Origin: Arthrobacter rhizophilus
GTDB lineage: Bacteria > Actinomycetota > Actinomycetes > Actinomycetales > Micrococcaceae
Reading direction: 5' to 3'
DNA length: 64,000 bases
Assembly (NCBI RefSeq): GCF_026241105.1
Contig: NZ_JAPFFT010000001.1
Location: 186,001-250,000, forward strand
The translations under genes and the position numbers were made by a program. Below the pieces are notes generated by a model. It was not told the origin of the DNA. It worked only from the letters and a program-made list of their open reading frames with translations, and made no database searches. Position 1 is the first letter of the stretch; each line of letters begins with the position of its first letter. Positions 17,106-26,374 of the stretch are shown here, piece after piece.

Positions 17106-18035
17106 GTGATCCAGTACATCCTCCGGCGTTTGCTGCAGGTCATCCCGGTCTTCCTGGGAACCACCCTGCTTGTGTACTTCATGGTCTTTGCCCTCCCGGG
17201 CGACCCCATCCGCGCCTTGTTCGGCGACCGGCCGCCCAGCGAGTCCGTCATTGCCGCACTGCGCCAGCAATACAACCTCGACCAGCCGTTCTGGGTTCAA
17301 TACGGACTGTTCCTCAAGAACCTGTTCACGTTCAACCTCGGCGTTGACTTCACCGGTCAACCCATCGCAGCCACCCTTGGCCGCATCTTTCCCGTGACCG
17401 CCATGCTCGCCGCTGAGGCCTTGGCGATCCAGGCCGTCTTCGGTGTGGCCTTCGGCCTGATCGCCGGACTGCGCAAGGGAAAACTCTTTGACTCGACCGT
17501 GCTGGTTGCCTCCCTCGTCGTCATCGCCGTCCCCACCTTCGTGCTGGGCTTCGTGCTTCAGCTCGTCGTCGGCGTGCAGCTCGGGTGGGCCAAGCCCACC
17601 GTGGGATCCACCGCGGACTGGGGCACGCTGATCCTCCCGGCCACCGTTCTTGGCCTCGTGTCCTTCGCCTACGTGCTGCGCCTGACCCGCGCCTCGGTCA
17701 TCGAAAACATGAACGCCGACTACGTCCGCACGGCAACCGCGAAGGGCCTATCCCGCCCTCGCGTTGTCCTGGCCCACATCCTGAGAAACTCCATGATCCC
17801 CGTGGTCACCTACCTCGGTGCGAACCTTGGTGGCTTGATGGGCGGCGCGATCGTCACCGAAGGCATCTTCAATGTGCCGGGCGTCGGACAGAAGCTCTAC
17901 CAAGCAGTTATCCGCAGCGAGGGCCCCACCGTCGTTGCCATCGTGAGCGTGCTGGTGCTGGTGTTCGTTGCCGCCAACTTGTTGGTCGACCTCCTGTACG
18001 CCTGGCTTGACCCGAGGATCCGCTATGAAAAGTAA
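17106..18035 (+). CDS. ABC transporter permease (OppB/DppB type), system 2
   Basis: A 309-residue permease of normal OppB length. Seen: start MIQYILRRLLQVIPVFLGTT, the conserved FALPGDPIRALFG, QPFWVQYGLFL, the EAA loop DYVRTATAKGLSRPRVVLAH and NSMIPVVTYLG, and the terminal LVDLLYAWLDPRIRYEK. The start is the GTG at 17106; AGGAAA lies about 9 bases upstream. It overlaps the next permease gene by 11 bases. Compared with system 1's permease it lacks the large middle insert. Confidence 0.94.
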   Translation: MIQYILRRLLQVIPVFLGTTLLVYFMVFALPGDPIRALFGDRPPSESVIAALRQQYNLDQPFWVQYGLFLKNLFTFNLGVDFTGQPIAATLGRIFPVTAMLAAEALAIQAVFGVAFGLIAGLRKGKLFDSTVLVASLVVIAVPTFVLGFVLQLVVGVQLGWAKPTVGSTADWGTLILPATVLGLVSFAYVLRLTRASVIENMNADYVRTATAKGLSRPRVVLAHILRNSMIPVVTYLGANLGGLMGGAIVTEGIFNVPGVGQKLYQAVIRSEGPTVVAIVSVLVLVFVAANLLVDLLYAWLDPRIRYEK

Positions 18036-18975
18036 CCGTCAAATCGAGCACTACGTTGCCCCCATCGAGGAGACACCGCTGCTGGCGACCGATACCCTCA
18101 AGGTCGACGCAGCACCCCTGAGCCTGTGGGCAGACGCCTGGCGGAAGCTCCGCCGTCGTCCGCTCTTCATCATCTCCGCGCTCATGATCTTCCTGCTCCT
18201 CGTTGTCGCGTTCTTCCCTGGCCTGTTCACGCAGACAGCCCCGGACGACAACTGCCAACTGGGCGACTCCCTGGCAGGCCCCTCGGCCGGCCACCCCTTG
18301 GGATTCACCTTCCAGGGCTGCGACATCTACTCCCGCGTCATCCACGGCACGCAGGCATCCTTGACCGTCGGCGTCGTCTCGGTCATCTTCGTCCTGATCA
18401 TCGGCGTCACGCTCGGCGCGCTGGCTGGGTTCTTCGGCGGCTGGGTTGATACCGTCATTGCCCGCATTGGCGACATCTTCTTCGCGTTGCCTTTGGTCCT
18501 CGGCGCACTGGTAGTTACCCAGCTCCCCTTCTTCCGCGAGAACAAGAGCGTCTTCACGGTGGTCATGGTCATCGTGATGCTCGGTTGGCCCCAAATGGCC
18601 CGTATCACCCGAGGTGCCGTGATCGAGGTCCGCAACGCCGACTTCGTCACTGCCGCACGCTCGCTAGGTGTCTCCAAGATCGGCACACTGGTCCGGCACG
18701 TAGTTCCGAACGCGCTCGCGCCGATCATCGTCCTTGCCACCATGGAACTGGGTGTCTTCATTGTTACTGAAGCAACGCTCTCCTTCCTTGGCATTGGGCT
18801 GCCCGGCAGCATCATGTCCTGGGGTAACGACATTTCCGCGGCGAAGGACACCTTGCGCACCAACCCCGAGGTGCTGATGTTCCCCGCAACAGCACTGTCC
18901 ATCACGGTCCTGAGCTTCATCATGCTTGGCGACGCGCTGCGTGACGCGCTTGACCCCAAGAGCCGCAAGCGATGA
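18025..18975 (+). CDS. ABC transporter permease (OppC/DppC type), system 2
   Basis: A 316-residue permease. Seen: N-terminal cytoplasmic part with LWADAWRKLRRRPLFIISAL leading into the first membrane segment, HPLGFTFQGCDIYSRVIHGT (the OppC periplasmic pattern), the EAA loop DFVTAARSLGVSKIGTLVRH with VVPNALAPI, and the terminal LGDALRDALDPKSRKR. The ATG at 18025 lies inside the end of the previous gene, so the two are translationally coupled. Confidence 0.93.
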   Translation: MKSNRQIEHYVAPIEETPLLATDTLKVDAAPLSLWADAWRKLRRRPLFIISALMIFLLLVVAFFPGLFTQTAPDDNCQLGDSLAGPSAGHPLGFTFQGCDIYSRVIHGTQASLTVGVVSVIFVLIIGVTLGALAGFFGGWVDTVIARIGDIFFALPLVLGALVVTQLPFFRENKSVFTVVMVIVMLGWPQMARITRGAVIEVRNADFVTAARSLGVSKIGTLVRHVVPNALAPIIVLATMELGVFIVTEATLSFLGIGLPGSIMSWGNDISAAKDTLRTNPEVLMFPATALSITVLSFIMLGDALRDALDPKSRKR

Positions 18976-18986
18976 AGGAGGCAATC

Positions 18987-20699
18987 ATGACAACGTCCAA
19001 CATCACCATCGACGAAGCCGGAACCGAAGAGCGTCCGCTCCTGGAAATCCGTGACCTCGCCATCTCCTTCCAGACGGCGAGCGGCGAGTTCCAGGCCGTC
19101 AAGAACGCACACCTGACCATCATGCCCGGCGAGACAGTCGCCATCGTGGGAGAGTCCGGTTCCGGAAAGTCGACGACGGCGCTCGCCGCCATTGGTCTCC
19201 TGCCGGCGAACGGCCGGGTTTCCGGCGGCCAGATCCTGCTCGATGGCGAGGACATCTCGCACGCACCGGAACGGCGCATGATCGAGCTGCGTGGCAACAC
19301 CGTCGGCATGGTCCCGCAGGATCCGATGTCCAACCTCAACCCGGTGTGGAAGATCGGCTACCAGGTCCGCGAGACCTTGCGCGCCAACGGCAAGCCCCAT
19401 GCTCCGGCTGATGTGGCCCGTGTCCTCGGGGAAGCCGGCTTGCCGGACTCGGCGCGGCGTGCCAAGCAGTACCCGCACGAATTCTCCGGCGGCATGCGCC
19501 AGCGGGCACTGATTGCCATCGGCCTGTCCTGCCAGCCGCGGCTGCTCATTGCCGATGAGCCGACGTCGGCCCTCGACGTGACAGTCCAGCGTCAGATCCT
19601 GGACCACCTCGAGACCATGACGGCGGAGCTCGGTACGGCAGTCCTGCTTATCACCCACGATCTTGGCCTCGCGGCTGAACGCGCGGACAAAGTGGTGGTC
19701 ATGTACCGCGGAAACGTGGTGGAAGCCGGTCCTTCGCTGGAACTGCTCCGCAACCCGCAGCACCCCTACACCCAGCGGCTGGTGGCGTCGGCCCCGTCGT
19801 TGGCTTCCCGTAGGATCCAGGCAGCCAAGGCTGAAGGCATCCAAACGGAAGAACTCCTGGCACCCACAGAAGCTGTGGTTGAAAAGGCGCTCCCAGAGGA
19901 CGTTCTGAAGGTCGAGAGCCTCAGCAAGGTCTTCAAGTTGCGCTCGGGAGTGGGCAGGTCCACCGACTTCACCGCAGTGGACAACGTCTCATTCAACGTC
20001 AAGCGCGGGACGACGACGGCGATCGTGGGGGAGTCGGGATCCGGCAAGTCCACTGTGGCTCAGATGGTCCTTAACCTCCTGCCGCCGACGTCGGGGCGGA
20101 TCGTGTTCGACGGGGTTGACACCTCCACGTTGAACAGCCGCGAGATCTTCAAGTTCCGGCGCCGCGTCCAGCCGATCTTCCAGGACCCGTACGGTTCCCT
20201 TGACCCGATGTACAACATCTTCAGGACCATCGAGGAACCGCTCCGGACCCACAAGATCGGGGACAAGGTCAGCCGCGAGAAGAAGGTCCGGGAGCTCCTG
20301 GACCAGGTTGCGCTGCCGCAGTCGACCATGCAGCGATACCCGAACGAGCTCTCCGGCGGCCAGCGGCAGCGCGTAGCGATCGCCCGGGCGCTGGCACTGG
20401 ATCCCGAAGTGATCATCTGCGACGAAGCGGTCTCCGCCTTGGACGTTTTGGTGCAGGCCCAGGTGCTGAACCTGCTGGCCGAGCTGCAGTCCAATCTTGG
20501 CCTGACCTACCTGTTCATCACGCACGACCTCGCCGTCGTACGGCAGATCGCGGACCATGTCTGCGTGATGCAGAAGGGCAAGCTCGTGGAAACGGGCAGC
20601 ACGGACAATGTCTTCGATTCGCCGCAGCAGGAGTACACCAAGGCACTCCTCAACGCGATTCCCGGAGCAAGCCTGATGCTGCCGCCCGTGGTGGCCTGA
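18987..20699 (+). CDS. ABC transporter ATP-binding protein, double (DppD-DppF fused), system 2
   Basis: A 570-residue ATPase with two nucleotide-binding domains. Domain 1: Walker A GESGSGKST, signature FSGGMRQRALIAI (the usual Leu is Phe and the second Gln is Met), Walker [15 protein letters not shown]. Domain 2: Walker A GESGSGKST, signature LSGGQRQRVAIAR, Walker B VIICDEAVSALDVL (DEA in place of DEP). I chose the ATG at 18987, which has AAGGAGG 5 bases before it; an earlier ATG at 18972 overlaps the permease stop and contains this site. A terminator follows. Confidence 0.93.
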   Translation: MTTSNITIDEAGTEERPLLEIRDLAISFQTASGEFQAVKNAHLTIMPGETVAIVGESGSGKSTTALAAIGLLPANGRVSGGQILLDGEDISHAPERRMIELRGNTVGMVPQDPMSNLNPVWKIGYQVRETLRANGKPHAPADVARVLGEAGLPDSARRAKQYPHEFSGGMRQRALIAIGLSCQPRLLIADEPTSALDVTVQRQILDHLETMTAELGTAVLLITHDLGLAAERADKVVVMYRGNVVEAGPSLELLRNPQHPYTQRLVASAPSLASRRIQAAKAEGIQTEELLAPTEAVVEKALPEDVLKVESLSKVFKLRSGVGRSTDFTAVDNVSFNVKRGTTTAIVGESGSGKSTVAQMVLNLLPPTSGRIVFDGVDTSTLNSREIFKFRRRVQPIFQDPYGSLDPMYNIFRTIEEPLRTHKIGDKVSREKKVRELLDQVALPQSTMQRYPNELSGGQRQRVAIARALALDPEVIICDEAVSALDVLVQAQVLNLLAELQSNLGLTYLFITHDLAVVRQIADHVCVMQKGKLVETGSTDNVFDSPQQEYTKALLNAIPGASLMLPPVVA

Positions 20700-20742
20700 C
20701 CCGGCTCAGCAACCGTCATTCAACGCTCGTAAGGCAGTCAAG

Positions 20743-20786
20743 AGGGCCGGTGCCGCTTCCCCTGGGGGAGGGGCGCCGGCCCCTTT
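20743..20786 (+). terminator. Intrinsic terminator of transporter system 2
   Basis: Outer arms AGGGCCGGTGCC and GGCGCCGGCCCCT (one mismatch) with an inner CCCC/GGGG pairing, followed by TTTTGCTGTT. It closes the second importer operon. Confidence 0.75.
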
Positions 20787-20792
20787 TGCTGT

Positions 20793-20810
20793 TCCCGGGG
20801 TTCCCCGGGA
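20793..20810. repeat. Perfect inverted repeat upstream of typA
   Basis: TCCCGGGG-TT-CCCCGGGA, arms of 8 bases with 2 between. It lies just after the terminator and ~190 bases before typA; role unknown. The rest of the gap to typA contains a TAGACT box (20889-20894) but no -35 hexamer that I can defend. Confidence 0.5.
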
Positions 20811-20996
20811 GTTCTGCGCGGATTGTGATGAAGCGCACAATTCGAAGGCCTTGGGGATGATTTTTAGGCCAATAAATACCACAGCGTTTAGACTCTAGGT
20901 AGGTGCCCCGTGTCAAAGGGTCTCTTCCGTCGTGCGTTCCGGTTGGAAATGTCGCGATACCACAGCTGACTTCACCACTGAATCGAGCAATAACGC

Positions 20997-22925
20997 ATGT
21001 CTGAAACCACCACCAACACTGCGGTAGCCACTGCATCGCGCAGTGACCTGCGCAACGTCGCGATTGTGGCCCACGTTGACCACGGCAAGACCACCCTGGT
21101 CGACGCCATGCTCAAGCAGACCAACTCCTTTGCCGAGCACAACCACCTCGAAGACCGCGTCATGGACTCCGGTGACCTGGAGCGCGAAAAGGGCATCACC
21201 ATCCTGGCCAAGAACACCACTGTGGCCTACAACGGACCGTCCTCCCATGGCGAGACCATCACCATCAACGTGATCGACACCCCTGGTCACGCCGACTTCG
21301 GCGGCGAGGTTGAGCGCGGCCTGTCCATGGTTGACGGCGTTGTCCTTCTCGTTGACGCTTCCGAGGGCCCGCTGCCCCAGACCCGCTTCGTGCTCCGCAA
21401 GGCCCTCGCCGCGCACCTTCCCGTCATCCTGCTGGTCAACAAGACCGACCGCCCTGACGCCCGCATCGAAGAAGTTGTCCACGAATCCATGGACCTGCTC
21501 CTCGGCCTGGCTTCGGACCTCGCGGACGAAGTTCCGGACCTGGACCTGGATAAGATCCTGGAAGTTCCCGTGGTCTACGCTGCAGCCAAGGTCGGCCGCG
21601 CCTCCCTGGAACAGCCGGCCGATGGATCGGCGCCGGAGAACGAAGATCTGGAACCCCTGTTCAAGACGATCATCGAGCACATCCCGGCTCCGACCTACAA
21701 CCCGAACGGTGTCCTCCAGGCGCACGTCACCAACCTGGACGCTTCCCCGTTCCTCGGCCGCCTCGCACTCCTGCGCATCTACAACGGCACCCTCCGCAAG
21801 GGCCAGACCGTTGCCTGGGCGCGTGCCAACGGCGAACTGAAGAACGTCAAGATCACCGAGCTCCTGGCCACCAAGGCCCTGGACCGCGTTCCGACCGACT
21901 CCGCTGGTCCGGGCGAGATCGTGGCTGTTGCCGGCATCGAGGAAATCACCATTGGTGAGACCCTGACCGACGCCGAGAACCCGCAGCCGCTGCCGCTCAT
22001 CACGGTGGATGACCCCGCGATCTCCATGACCATCGGTATCAACACCTCGCCGCTGGCCGGCAAGGTCAAGGGTGCCAAGGTCACGGCCCGCCAGGTGAAG
22101 GATCGCCTGGACAAGGAACTGATCGGTAACGTCTCCATCAAGGTTCTCCCCACCGAACGTCCGGATGCTTGGGAAGTCCAGGGCCGTGGCGAGCTTGCGC
22201 TGGCCATTCTCGTGGAGCAGATGCGACGTGAAGGCTTCGAATTGACTGTCGGCAAGCCGCAGGTTGTCACCCGGACCATCGACGGCAAGATCCACGAGCC
22301 GATGGAACACATGACCATCGACGTTCCCGAAGAGTACCTCGGCGCGGTCACGCAGCTCATGGCCGCTCGCAAAGGCCGCATGACCAACATGGCCAACCAC
22401 GGTACGGGTTGGTGCCGCATGGAATTCATCGTTCCTGCCCGTGGCCTCATCGGCTTCCGCACCAAGTTCCTCACGGACACCCGTGGCGCCGGCATCGCTT
22501 CCTCGATCTCCGAAGGCTACGAGCCGTGGGCCGGCCCCATCGAATACCGCACCAACGGTTCGATGGTTGCCGACCGCGCCGGTGTGGTCACCCCCTTCGC
22601 CATGATCAACCTGCAGGAACGCGGCTCCTTCTTCGTGAAGCCGACGTCCGAGGTCTACGAAGGCATGATCGTCGGAGAGAACTCCCGCGCCGACGACATG
22701 GACGTCAACATCACCAAGGAAAAGAAGCTCACCAACATGCGTGCCGCTTCCTCCGACACCTTCGAGAACCTGACGCCGCCGCGCGACCTGACCCTCGAAG
22801 AGTCCCTCGAATTCGCTCGCGAAGACGAGTGCGTTGAGGTGACCCCGGAGTCCATCCGCATCCGCAAGCTGATCCTGGACGCCAACGAGCGTGCCAAGGC
22901 TACGCGCGCCCGCGCCAAAGTCTGA
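20997..22925 (+). CDS. typA: Ribosome-associated GTPase TypA/BipA
   Basis: A 642-residue translational GTPase related to EF-G and LepA, involved in ribosome assembly and stress growth. Seen: G1 AHVDHGKTT, switch region EREKGITI, G3 [12 protein letters not shown]4 NKTDRPDAR, then domain II with the EF-G-like beta barrel, the G'-less arrangement of TypA and the conserved C-terminal stretch [13 protein letters not shown]. The length is normal. It is a single gene behind the second transporter. Confidence 0.97.
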   Translation: MSETTTNTAVATASRSDLRNVAIVAHVDHGKTTLVDAMLKQTNSFAEHNHLEDRVMDSGDLEREKGITILAKNTTVAYNGPSSHGETITINVIDTPGHADFGGEVERGLSMVDGVVLLVDASEGPLPQTRFVLRKALAAHLPVILLVNKTDRPDARIEEVVHESMDLLLGLASDLADEVPDLDLDKILEVPVVYAAAKVGRASLEQPADGSAPENEDLEPLFKTIIEHIPAPTYNPNGVLQAHVTNLDASPFLGRLALLRIYNGTLRKGQTVAWARANGELKNVKITELLATKALDRVPTDSAGPGEIVAVAGIEEITIGETLTDAENPQPLPLITVDDPAISMTIGINTSPLAGKVKGAKVTARQVKDRLDKELIGNVSIKVLPTERPDAWEVQGRGELALAILVEQMRREGFELTVGKPQVVTRTIDGKIHEPMEHMTIDVPEEYLGAVTQLMAARKGRMTNMANHGTGWCRMEFIVPARGLIGFRTKFLTDTRGAGIASSISEGYEPWAGPIEYRTNGSMVADRAGVVTPFAMINLQERGSFFVKPTSEVYEGMIVGENSRADDMDVNITKEKKLTNMRAASSDTFENLTPPRDLTLEESLEFAREDECVEVTPESIRIRKLILDANERAKATRARAKV

Positions 22926-22936
22926 TCCTGCGCTGA

Positions 22937-23332
22937 TTGCGTACTAACGCATTGAATAAGGGAGCCACCGGAGCAGCACGCGGCATTGCCGCAGCTGTTC
23001 CGGTGGCTCTTTTTGCTGCCCTGGCGGGCACCGCACTGCACCGGCAGTCGGTCCTTTTTGCCGGCGTCGAGGTCTACTGGGGTCTTGCTGCGGCACTGCT
23101 CCTGCTCGCCTCGTTGCAACTCTGGCTGGGCGCTTGGTCGCGGTCTTTGCTCCCGACGGCGGTGGCCGGCATCGCCTGTTATGTGACGGTTGGCCTGCTG
23201 TCGGCTGCCGGAACGGGCAAGCAGCTGATCGTCGCGGACGTGCCGGGAAATGTGTGGGTCTATGGAAGCGCGGGAGTGACTTTTGTGATGCTCTTGTGGT
23301 GCCGGCGATACAGGCGTCCGCCGCGCGGCTGA
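22937..23332 (+). CDS. Small four-segment membrane protein, hypothetical
   Basis: About 126-131 residues with four evident membrane segments (AAAVPVALFAALAGTAL, VYWGLAAALLLLASLQLWLG, LLPTAVAGIACYVTVGLL, VWVYGSAGVTFVMLLW) and a basic tail CRRYRRPPRG. No motif suggests a function. The start is uncertain: the TTG at 22937 or that at 22952 (giving MNKGATGAARG) are both possible and neither has a good ribosome site. It follows typA by a few bases and is convergent with the regulator gene, whose stop is adjacent. Confidence 0.6.
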   Translation: MRTNALNKGATGAARGIAAAVPVALFAALAGTALHRQSVLFAGVEVYWGLAAALLLLASLQLWLGAWSRSLLPTAVAGIACYVTVGLLSAAGTGKQLIVADVPGNVWVYGSAGVTFVMLLWCRRYRRPPRG

Positions 23333-23839
23333 CTAGTCCGCGCTTGGATCCCGGTGGTGGGCGATCAAGAGCGAAGTGGCCTCGCCGTCGTCGTCCGCCG
23401 GAAGGCGCATGTATTCCTCGACGACTGCCCGCAGCTTGCCCATCATTTCCTGTTGGCGTGCGGCGTTGAACTTCACGCCAAGCCGCCACACATCGATATC
23501 CTCAGGGGCGAGTCCCCGGGTTTCCTGAACGAATGTTTCGATCAGGACAGGGGAAATATCGTCGACGGGGGTGCTCCACGATGTGCGGGTGGCGATGTAC
23601 GGCACCTCCTTGGCGCCCCGCTTTCCCTTCCGGCCTTCCTGCGGCACGAGAAAACCCGTGCGGACCAAGGTTCGAACGTGGTGCAGGCTCGACGCAGGAT
23701 TGATGTCCAGCAACCCGGCAATCTCTTTGTTGGTACGCGCGTGATGCAGGCAGAGCCGGAGAATCCTCAGGCGCAGGGGCGAACTCAAGGCGCGCCCCTT
23801 GGCGACGAGATCGCCGTCCTCCCGCTCTTGTTCCGTCAT
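23333..23839 (-). CDS. ArsR-like winged-helix transcriptional regulator
   Basis: A 168-residue regulator with an ArsR-type winged helix in its first half: RALSSPLRLRILRLCLHHAR, NKEIAGLLDINPASSLHHVR (recognition helix) and a basic wing QEGRKGKRGAKEVPY. The C-terminal half is helical and may bind an effector; there is no metal-binding cysteine pattern, so metal sensing is unlikely. I chose the ATG at 23839 because TACACT lies 7 bases before it (leaderless); an in-frame ATG at 23857 is the alternative. It is divergent from an MFS exporter gene and a perfect palindrome lies between them, so it most likely represses both. Confidence 0.82.
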   Translation of the reverse strand: MTEQEREDGDLVAKGRALSSPLRLRILRLCLHHARTNKEIAGLLDINPASSLHHVRTLVRTGFLVPQEGRKGKRGAKEVPYIATRTSWSTPVDDISPVLIETFVQETRGLAPEDIDVWRLGVKFNAARQQEMMGKLRAVVEEYMRLPADDDGEATSLLIAHHRDPSAD

Positions 23840-23860
23840 GGTGGCCAGTGTAGCCATCTA

Positions 23861-23888
23861 GCAGTGATTGACATATGCCAATCACTGC
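23861..23888. promoter_or_regulatory. Palindromic operator between regulator and MFS genes
   Basis: Perfect 10-base arms GCAGTGATTG / CAATCACTGC around ACATATGC. It covers the TTGACA (-35) of the MFS promoter and most of its spacer, and lies just upstream of the regulator's own start region. This is the expected arrangement for a dimeric repressor controlling both genes. Confidence 0.7.
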
Positions 23889-23902
23889 AGGAAACTGGGC
23901 GA
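23868..23902 (+). promoter_or_regulatory. Promoter of the MFS exporter gene (leaderless)
   Basis: Consensus TTGACA at 23868-23873, exactly 17 bases, GAAACT at 23891-23896, then 6 bases to the GTG start at 23903. No ribosome site precedes the GTG. Confidence 0.6.
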
Positions 23903-25201
23903 GTGAATGCCGGGACCACTGACAATGCTCCGCAAACTGACACAGCCCAACAAGCTGCCTCGCTCTGGCGGAACCGGAACTTCACTACCTTCTGGTCGGG
24001 CCAGGCCGTCAGCCAGCTCGGGGCGCAACTGGGGCAACTGGCGTTTCCAGTCCTCGCGGTGTCTTTGCTCGGGGCCAGCGAGTTCGAAGTTGGCGCGCTC
24101 AATGCTGCCAGCCTGGCGGCTTTCCTGCTGATCGGCTTGCCGGCCGGAGCGTGGGTGGACCGCTGGTTGAAACGCCGCACCATGATTGTGGCTGACCTGC
24201 TCCGGACTGCGGCGATGGCGACGGTACCACTCCTCTGGTGGGCAGGCATCCTGCAGATTTGGCACTTGTACGCGGTGGCGGCCGTCGTCGGGGCCGCAAC
24301 AGTCTTCTTCGACGTCTCCTACCAAAGCTACGTGCCTGTGCTCGTGGATGCCGCGAACGTGCCGCAGGCCAACTCCAAGTTGGAAGCCACCTCCCAGATC
24401 GCGCGCATCGGCGGACCTGCTGCGGGTGGCGCGCTGCTGACAGTCGTGTCCGCCCCAGTACTGTTCGTCGGGGAAGCAGCCGGCTATCTCCTGTCCGCCA
24501 TTTTCTTGTTCAGGACACGCGATGCGGAACGGCCTGTGCCGGTCAAGGACCGGCGACCGCTGGCAAAGGAAATCAAGGAAGGCCTGGTCTTCGTGGTCAG
24601 GCATCCACTGATCAGCAGGATTGCGGCCTGCACGGGCGGGGTGAACTTCTTCACTACGATCGCGTTTACGTTGATGCCCGTGCTCGTGCTGAGGGAGCTC
24701 GAACTCGGGCCGCAGGGCATGGGCCTCATCATGGCGGTCGGGGCTGTGGGCGGGCTGATCGGGGCGGTTGCCGCGCCCAGGCTCGCCGCTTGGATCGGTG
24801 AGGGGACCGTCATTCCCGTGGCGTCGATGATCAGCTCAGTTTTCCTCGTTTTAGTGCCGTCGTCGGTGCTGGCTCCGGAGCGATGGATCTCCTTGGTGAT
24901 GCTCATCGTCTCCGAGTTCGGTTTCGCCTTCGGGGTGCTGGTGTACAACATCATGCAGCTGAGCATGAGGCAGCGCGTGTGTCCGCCCCGGCTCCTGGGG
25001 CGCATGAATGCTTCCATTCGCTTTGTGGTCTGGGGTGTCATGCCAATCGCCGCGCTTGCCTCAGGCCTGCTTGCCGAGAGGTTTGGACTGGCCCCGACGC
25101 TCTGGATCGGAGTGGCCGGGAGCATGGTTTGGGTTGCACCAGTGTTGTTCTCGCCACTGCGGGGAATGCGCAAGCTGCCGGACGGCGTGCACGGCGCCTG
25201 A
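23903..25201 (+). CDS. MFS transporter (EntS/MefA-like exporter)
   Basis: A 432-residue major facilitator with about 12 membrane segments. Seen: N-terminal LWRNRNFTTFWSGQAVSQLG, typical of the MFS_3/EntS-MefA branch, the loop 2-3 motif LPAGAWVDRWLKRRTMIVAD, and a second-half homologue GLIMAVGAVGGLIGAVAAPR. Members export siderophores, macrolides or other small molecules. GTG at 23903 is the start that fits the promoter and the N-terminus of relatives. The divergent ArsR-like regulator suggests induction by the exported compound or a related one; the compound is not known. Confidence 0.88.
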   Translation: MNAGTTDNAPQTDTAQQAASLWRNRNFTTFWSGQAVSQLGAQLGQLAFPVLAVSLLGASEFEVGALNAASLAAFLLIGLPAGAWVDRWLKRRTMIVADLLRTAAMATVPLLWWAGILQIWHLYAVAAVVGAATVFFDVSYQSYVPVLVDAANVPQANSKLEATSQIARIGGPAAGGALLTVVSAPVLFVGEAAGYLLSAIFLFRTRDAERPVPVKDRRPLAKEIKEGLVFVVRHPLISRIAACTGGVNFFTTIAFTLMPVLVLRELELGPQGMGLIMAVGAVGGLIGAVAAPRLAAWIGEGTVIPVASMISSVFLVLVPSSVLAPERWISLVMLIVSEFGFAFGVLVYNIMQLSMRQRVCPPRLLGRMNASIRFVVWGVMPIAALASGLLAERFGLAPTLWIGVAGSMVWVAPVLFSPLRGMRKLPDGVHGA

Positions 25202-25207
25202 CCCTTT

Positions 25208-25312
25208 GGGACATGCCGAGCTTTGGCTCGCAGCGATGGACATATTCGCATCATGCGCATTCCTTGGCACATCCGCTGCGCATGCTCAGCGGAGATGAAA
25301 GGGACATGCCCA
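25208..25312. repeat. GGGACATGCC repeats, left side of nuclease-like gene
   Basis: GGGACATGCC at 25208-25217 begins 7 bases after the MFS stop codon. A weaker core GGACATATT follows with its GGACAT at 25238, exactly 29 bases after the first GGACAT (25209). A further full copy GGGACATGCCC is at 25302-25312. The same core, with the same 29-base step, recurs on the right side of the gene. Confidence 0.65.
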
Positions 25313-25402
25313 ACGTTTGATTTCAACGTTGGACTGGAAGTTCTCCACATAGCCAATGTTTGCGCTTTCGCGCCCCCGGTTTGGACCGGAACGATGGGGC
25401 GC

Positions 25403-26212
25403 ATGGTGAACATCAGTGAAGTCATTTCAGCGTACGACGGCGTGGCGCGGGCTAAGCATCTCGCTGCGGCTGGAGTGTCGCATTTCCAGCTGAAGTCCGC
25501 GTTGGCGAGCGGACGGATTCTCCGCGTGGTCCGAGGGGTCTATGCGGCGCCCGGCGCCGATCCCGGCCTGCTCGCTATCCGGTCCCTTCCTGCGGAACCG
25601 GCCTGCATTTCCGCGGCCGAGCTGTCCGGGTTGTGGGTTCTGGATGCCCCTCAATTTCCCCACGTGGCAGTGCCTCATAGCCGAAAGTACGAGGGCTTCG
25701 TCTGCCATAGATCCGCGGCCCCGCCCAGTTTGATGGATTCAGTGGTTCAGGCTCTGCGATGCCTGCCGGATCTGGACGGTCTTGTCATTGCAGAATCTGC
25801 AGTGGTTCTTGGCAGGCTACCGCTCACGGCCATCAGGATGAGGTTGAGTGGGCGGAACGATGCACGGGAACGGAGACTCGTGTCACAAATCGTTCCGCAG
25901 TCACAGTCGATTATCGAATGCGTCGCCAGATACCTCTTACGGGACGCAGGCTTTCACGTTGAATCGCAGGTAAACATTCCAGGCATGGGGCATCTGGACC
26001 TGATGGTGGACGGAAGGCTGGGGATTGAAACCGACGGTGCAGGTTTCCACATGGACAAGCCGAGCTTCGAGGAGGACCGCCGCCGCTGGAATGTCACTAC
26101 GAGGTTGGGTGTCCCGACCTTGGTTGTGAGCTATTCAATGTTGAAGAGCCGGCCGCGGGAATTTGTGTCCCTGGTGCGGGACACTCTACGGTCTCTCGAC
26201 CGAGCCGCGTGA
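25403..26212 (+). CDS. AbiEi-like HTH + DUF559 (Vsr-like) nuclease-like protein
   Basis: A 269-residue protein. Residues 1-60 resemble the wHTH of type IV AbiEi antitoxins (AYDGVARAKHLAAAGVSHFQ, then ALASGRILRVVRGVYAAPGA). Residues ~170-265 resemble the DUF559 branch of PD-(D/E)XK nucleases: SIIECVARYLLRDAGF, the acidic GMGHLDLMVDGRLGIETDG (Asp, then Glu-x-Asp) and FEEDRRRWN. So a DNA-binding part is joined to a nuclease-like part. The start is uncertain: ATG 25394, ATG 25403 and GTG 25406 are all in frame; GGGG lies shortly before the last two. No partner toxin, methylase or helicase gene is adjacent, and on both sides are GGGACATGCC repeats. Likely accessory; role unknown. Confidence 0.7.
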   Translation: MVNISEVISAYDGVARAKHLAAAGVSHFQLKSALASGRILRVVRGVYAAPGADPGLLAIRSLPAEPACISAAELSGLWVLDAPQFPHVAVPHSRKYEGFVCHRSAAPPSLMDSVVQALRCLPDLDGLVIAESAVVLGRLPLTAIRMRLSGRNDARERRLVSQIVPQSQSIIECVARYLLRDAGFHVESQVNIPGMGHLDLMVDGRLGIETDGAGFHMDKPSFEEDRRRWNVTTRLGVPTLVVSYSMLKSRPREFVSLVRDTLRSLDRAA

Positions 26213-26246
26213 CCCCAAGTTGGGCCAACTTGCGCCCGTGTCAGAA

Positions 26247-26352
26247 GGGACATGCCCATCTCTGCTCATCAGGAATGGACATGTCCCTCGCACGGGCCCG
26301 AGTTAGCAAGGGACATGCCCGCTGCATAGAGCTAGGAATGAGCATATTGGCG
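26247..26352. repeat. GGGACATGCC repeats, right side of nuclease-like gene
   Basis: GGGACATGCCC at 26247-26257 and 26310-26320, and the self-complementary GGACATGTCC at 26277-26286. The GGACAT of the latter (26277) is 29 bases after that of the first copy (26248). After 26311 the 29-base position (26340) holds GAGCATATTGGC, which resembles the GGACATATTCGC of the left side. No gene lies here. Confidence 0.65.
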
Positions 26353-26374
26353 TTATGTCCAGTGGTTCGAGAAG

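Noticed and set aside
25394..26212. Type IV abortive infection (AbiE) toxin-antitoxin pair
   Set aside because: Only an AbiEi-like HTH is seen, fused to a nuclease-like domain; no AbiEii nucleotidyltransferase gene is adjacent.
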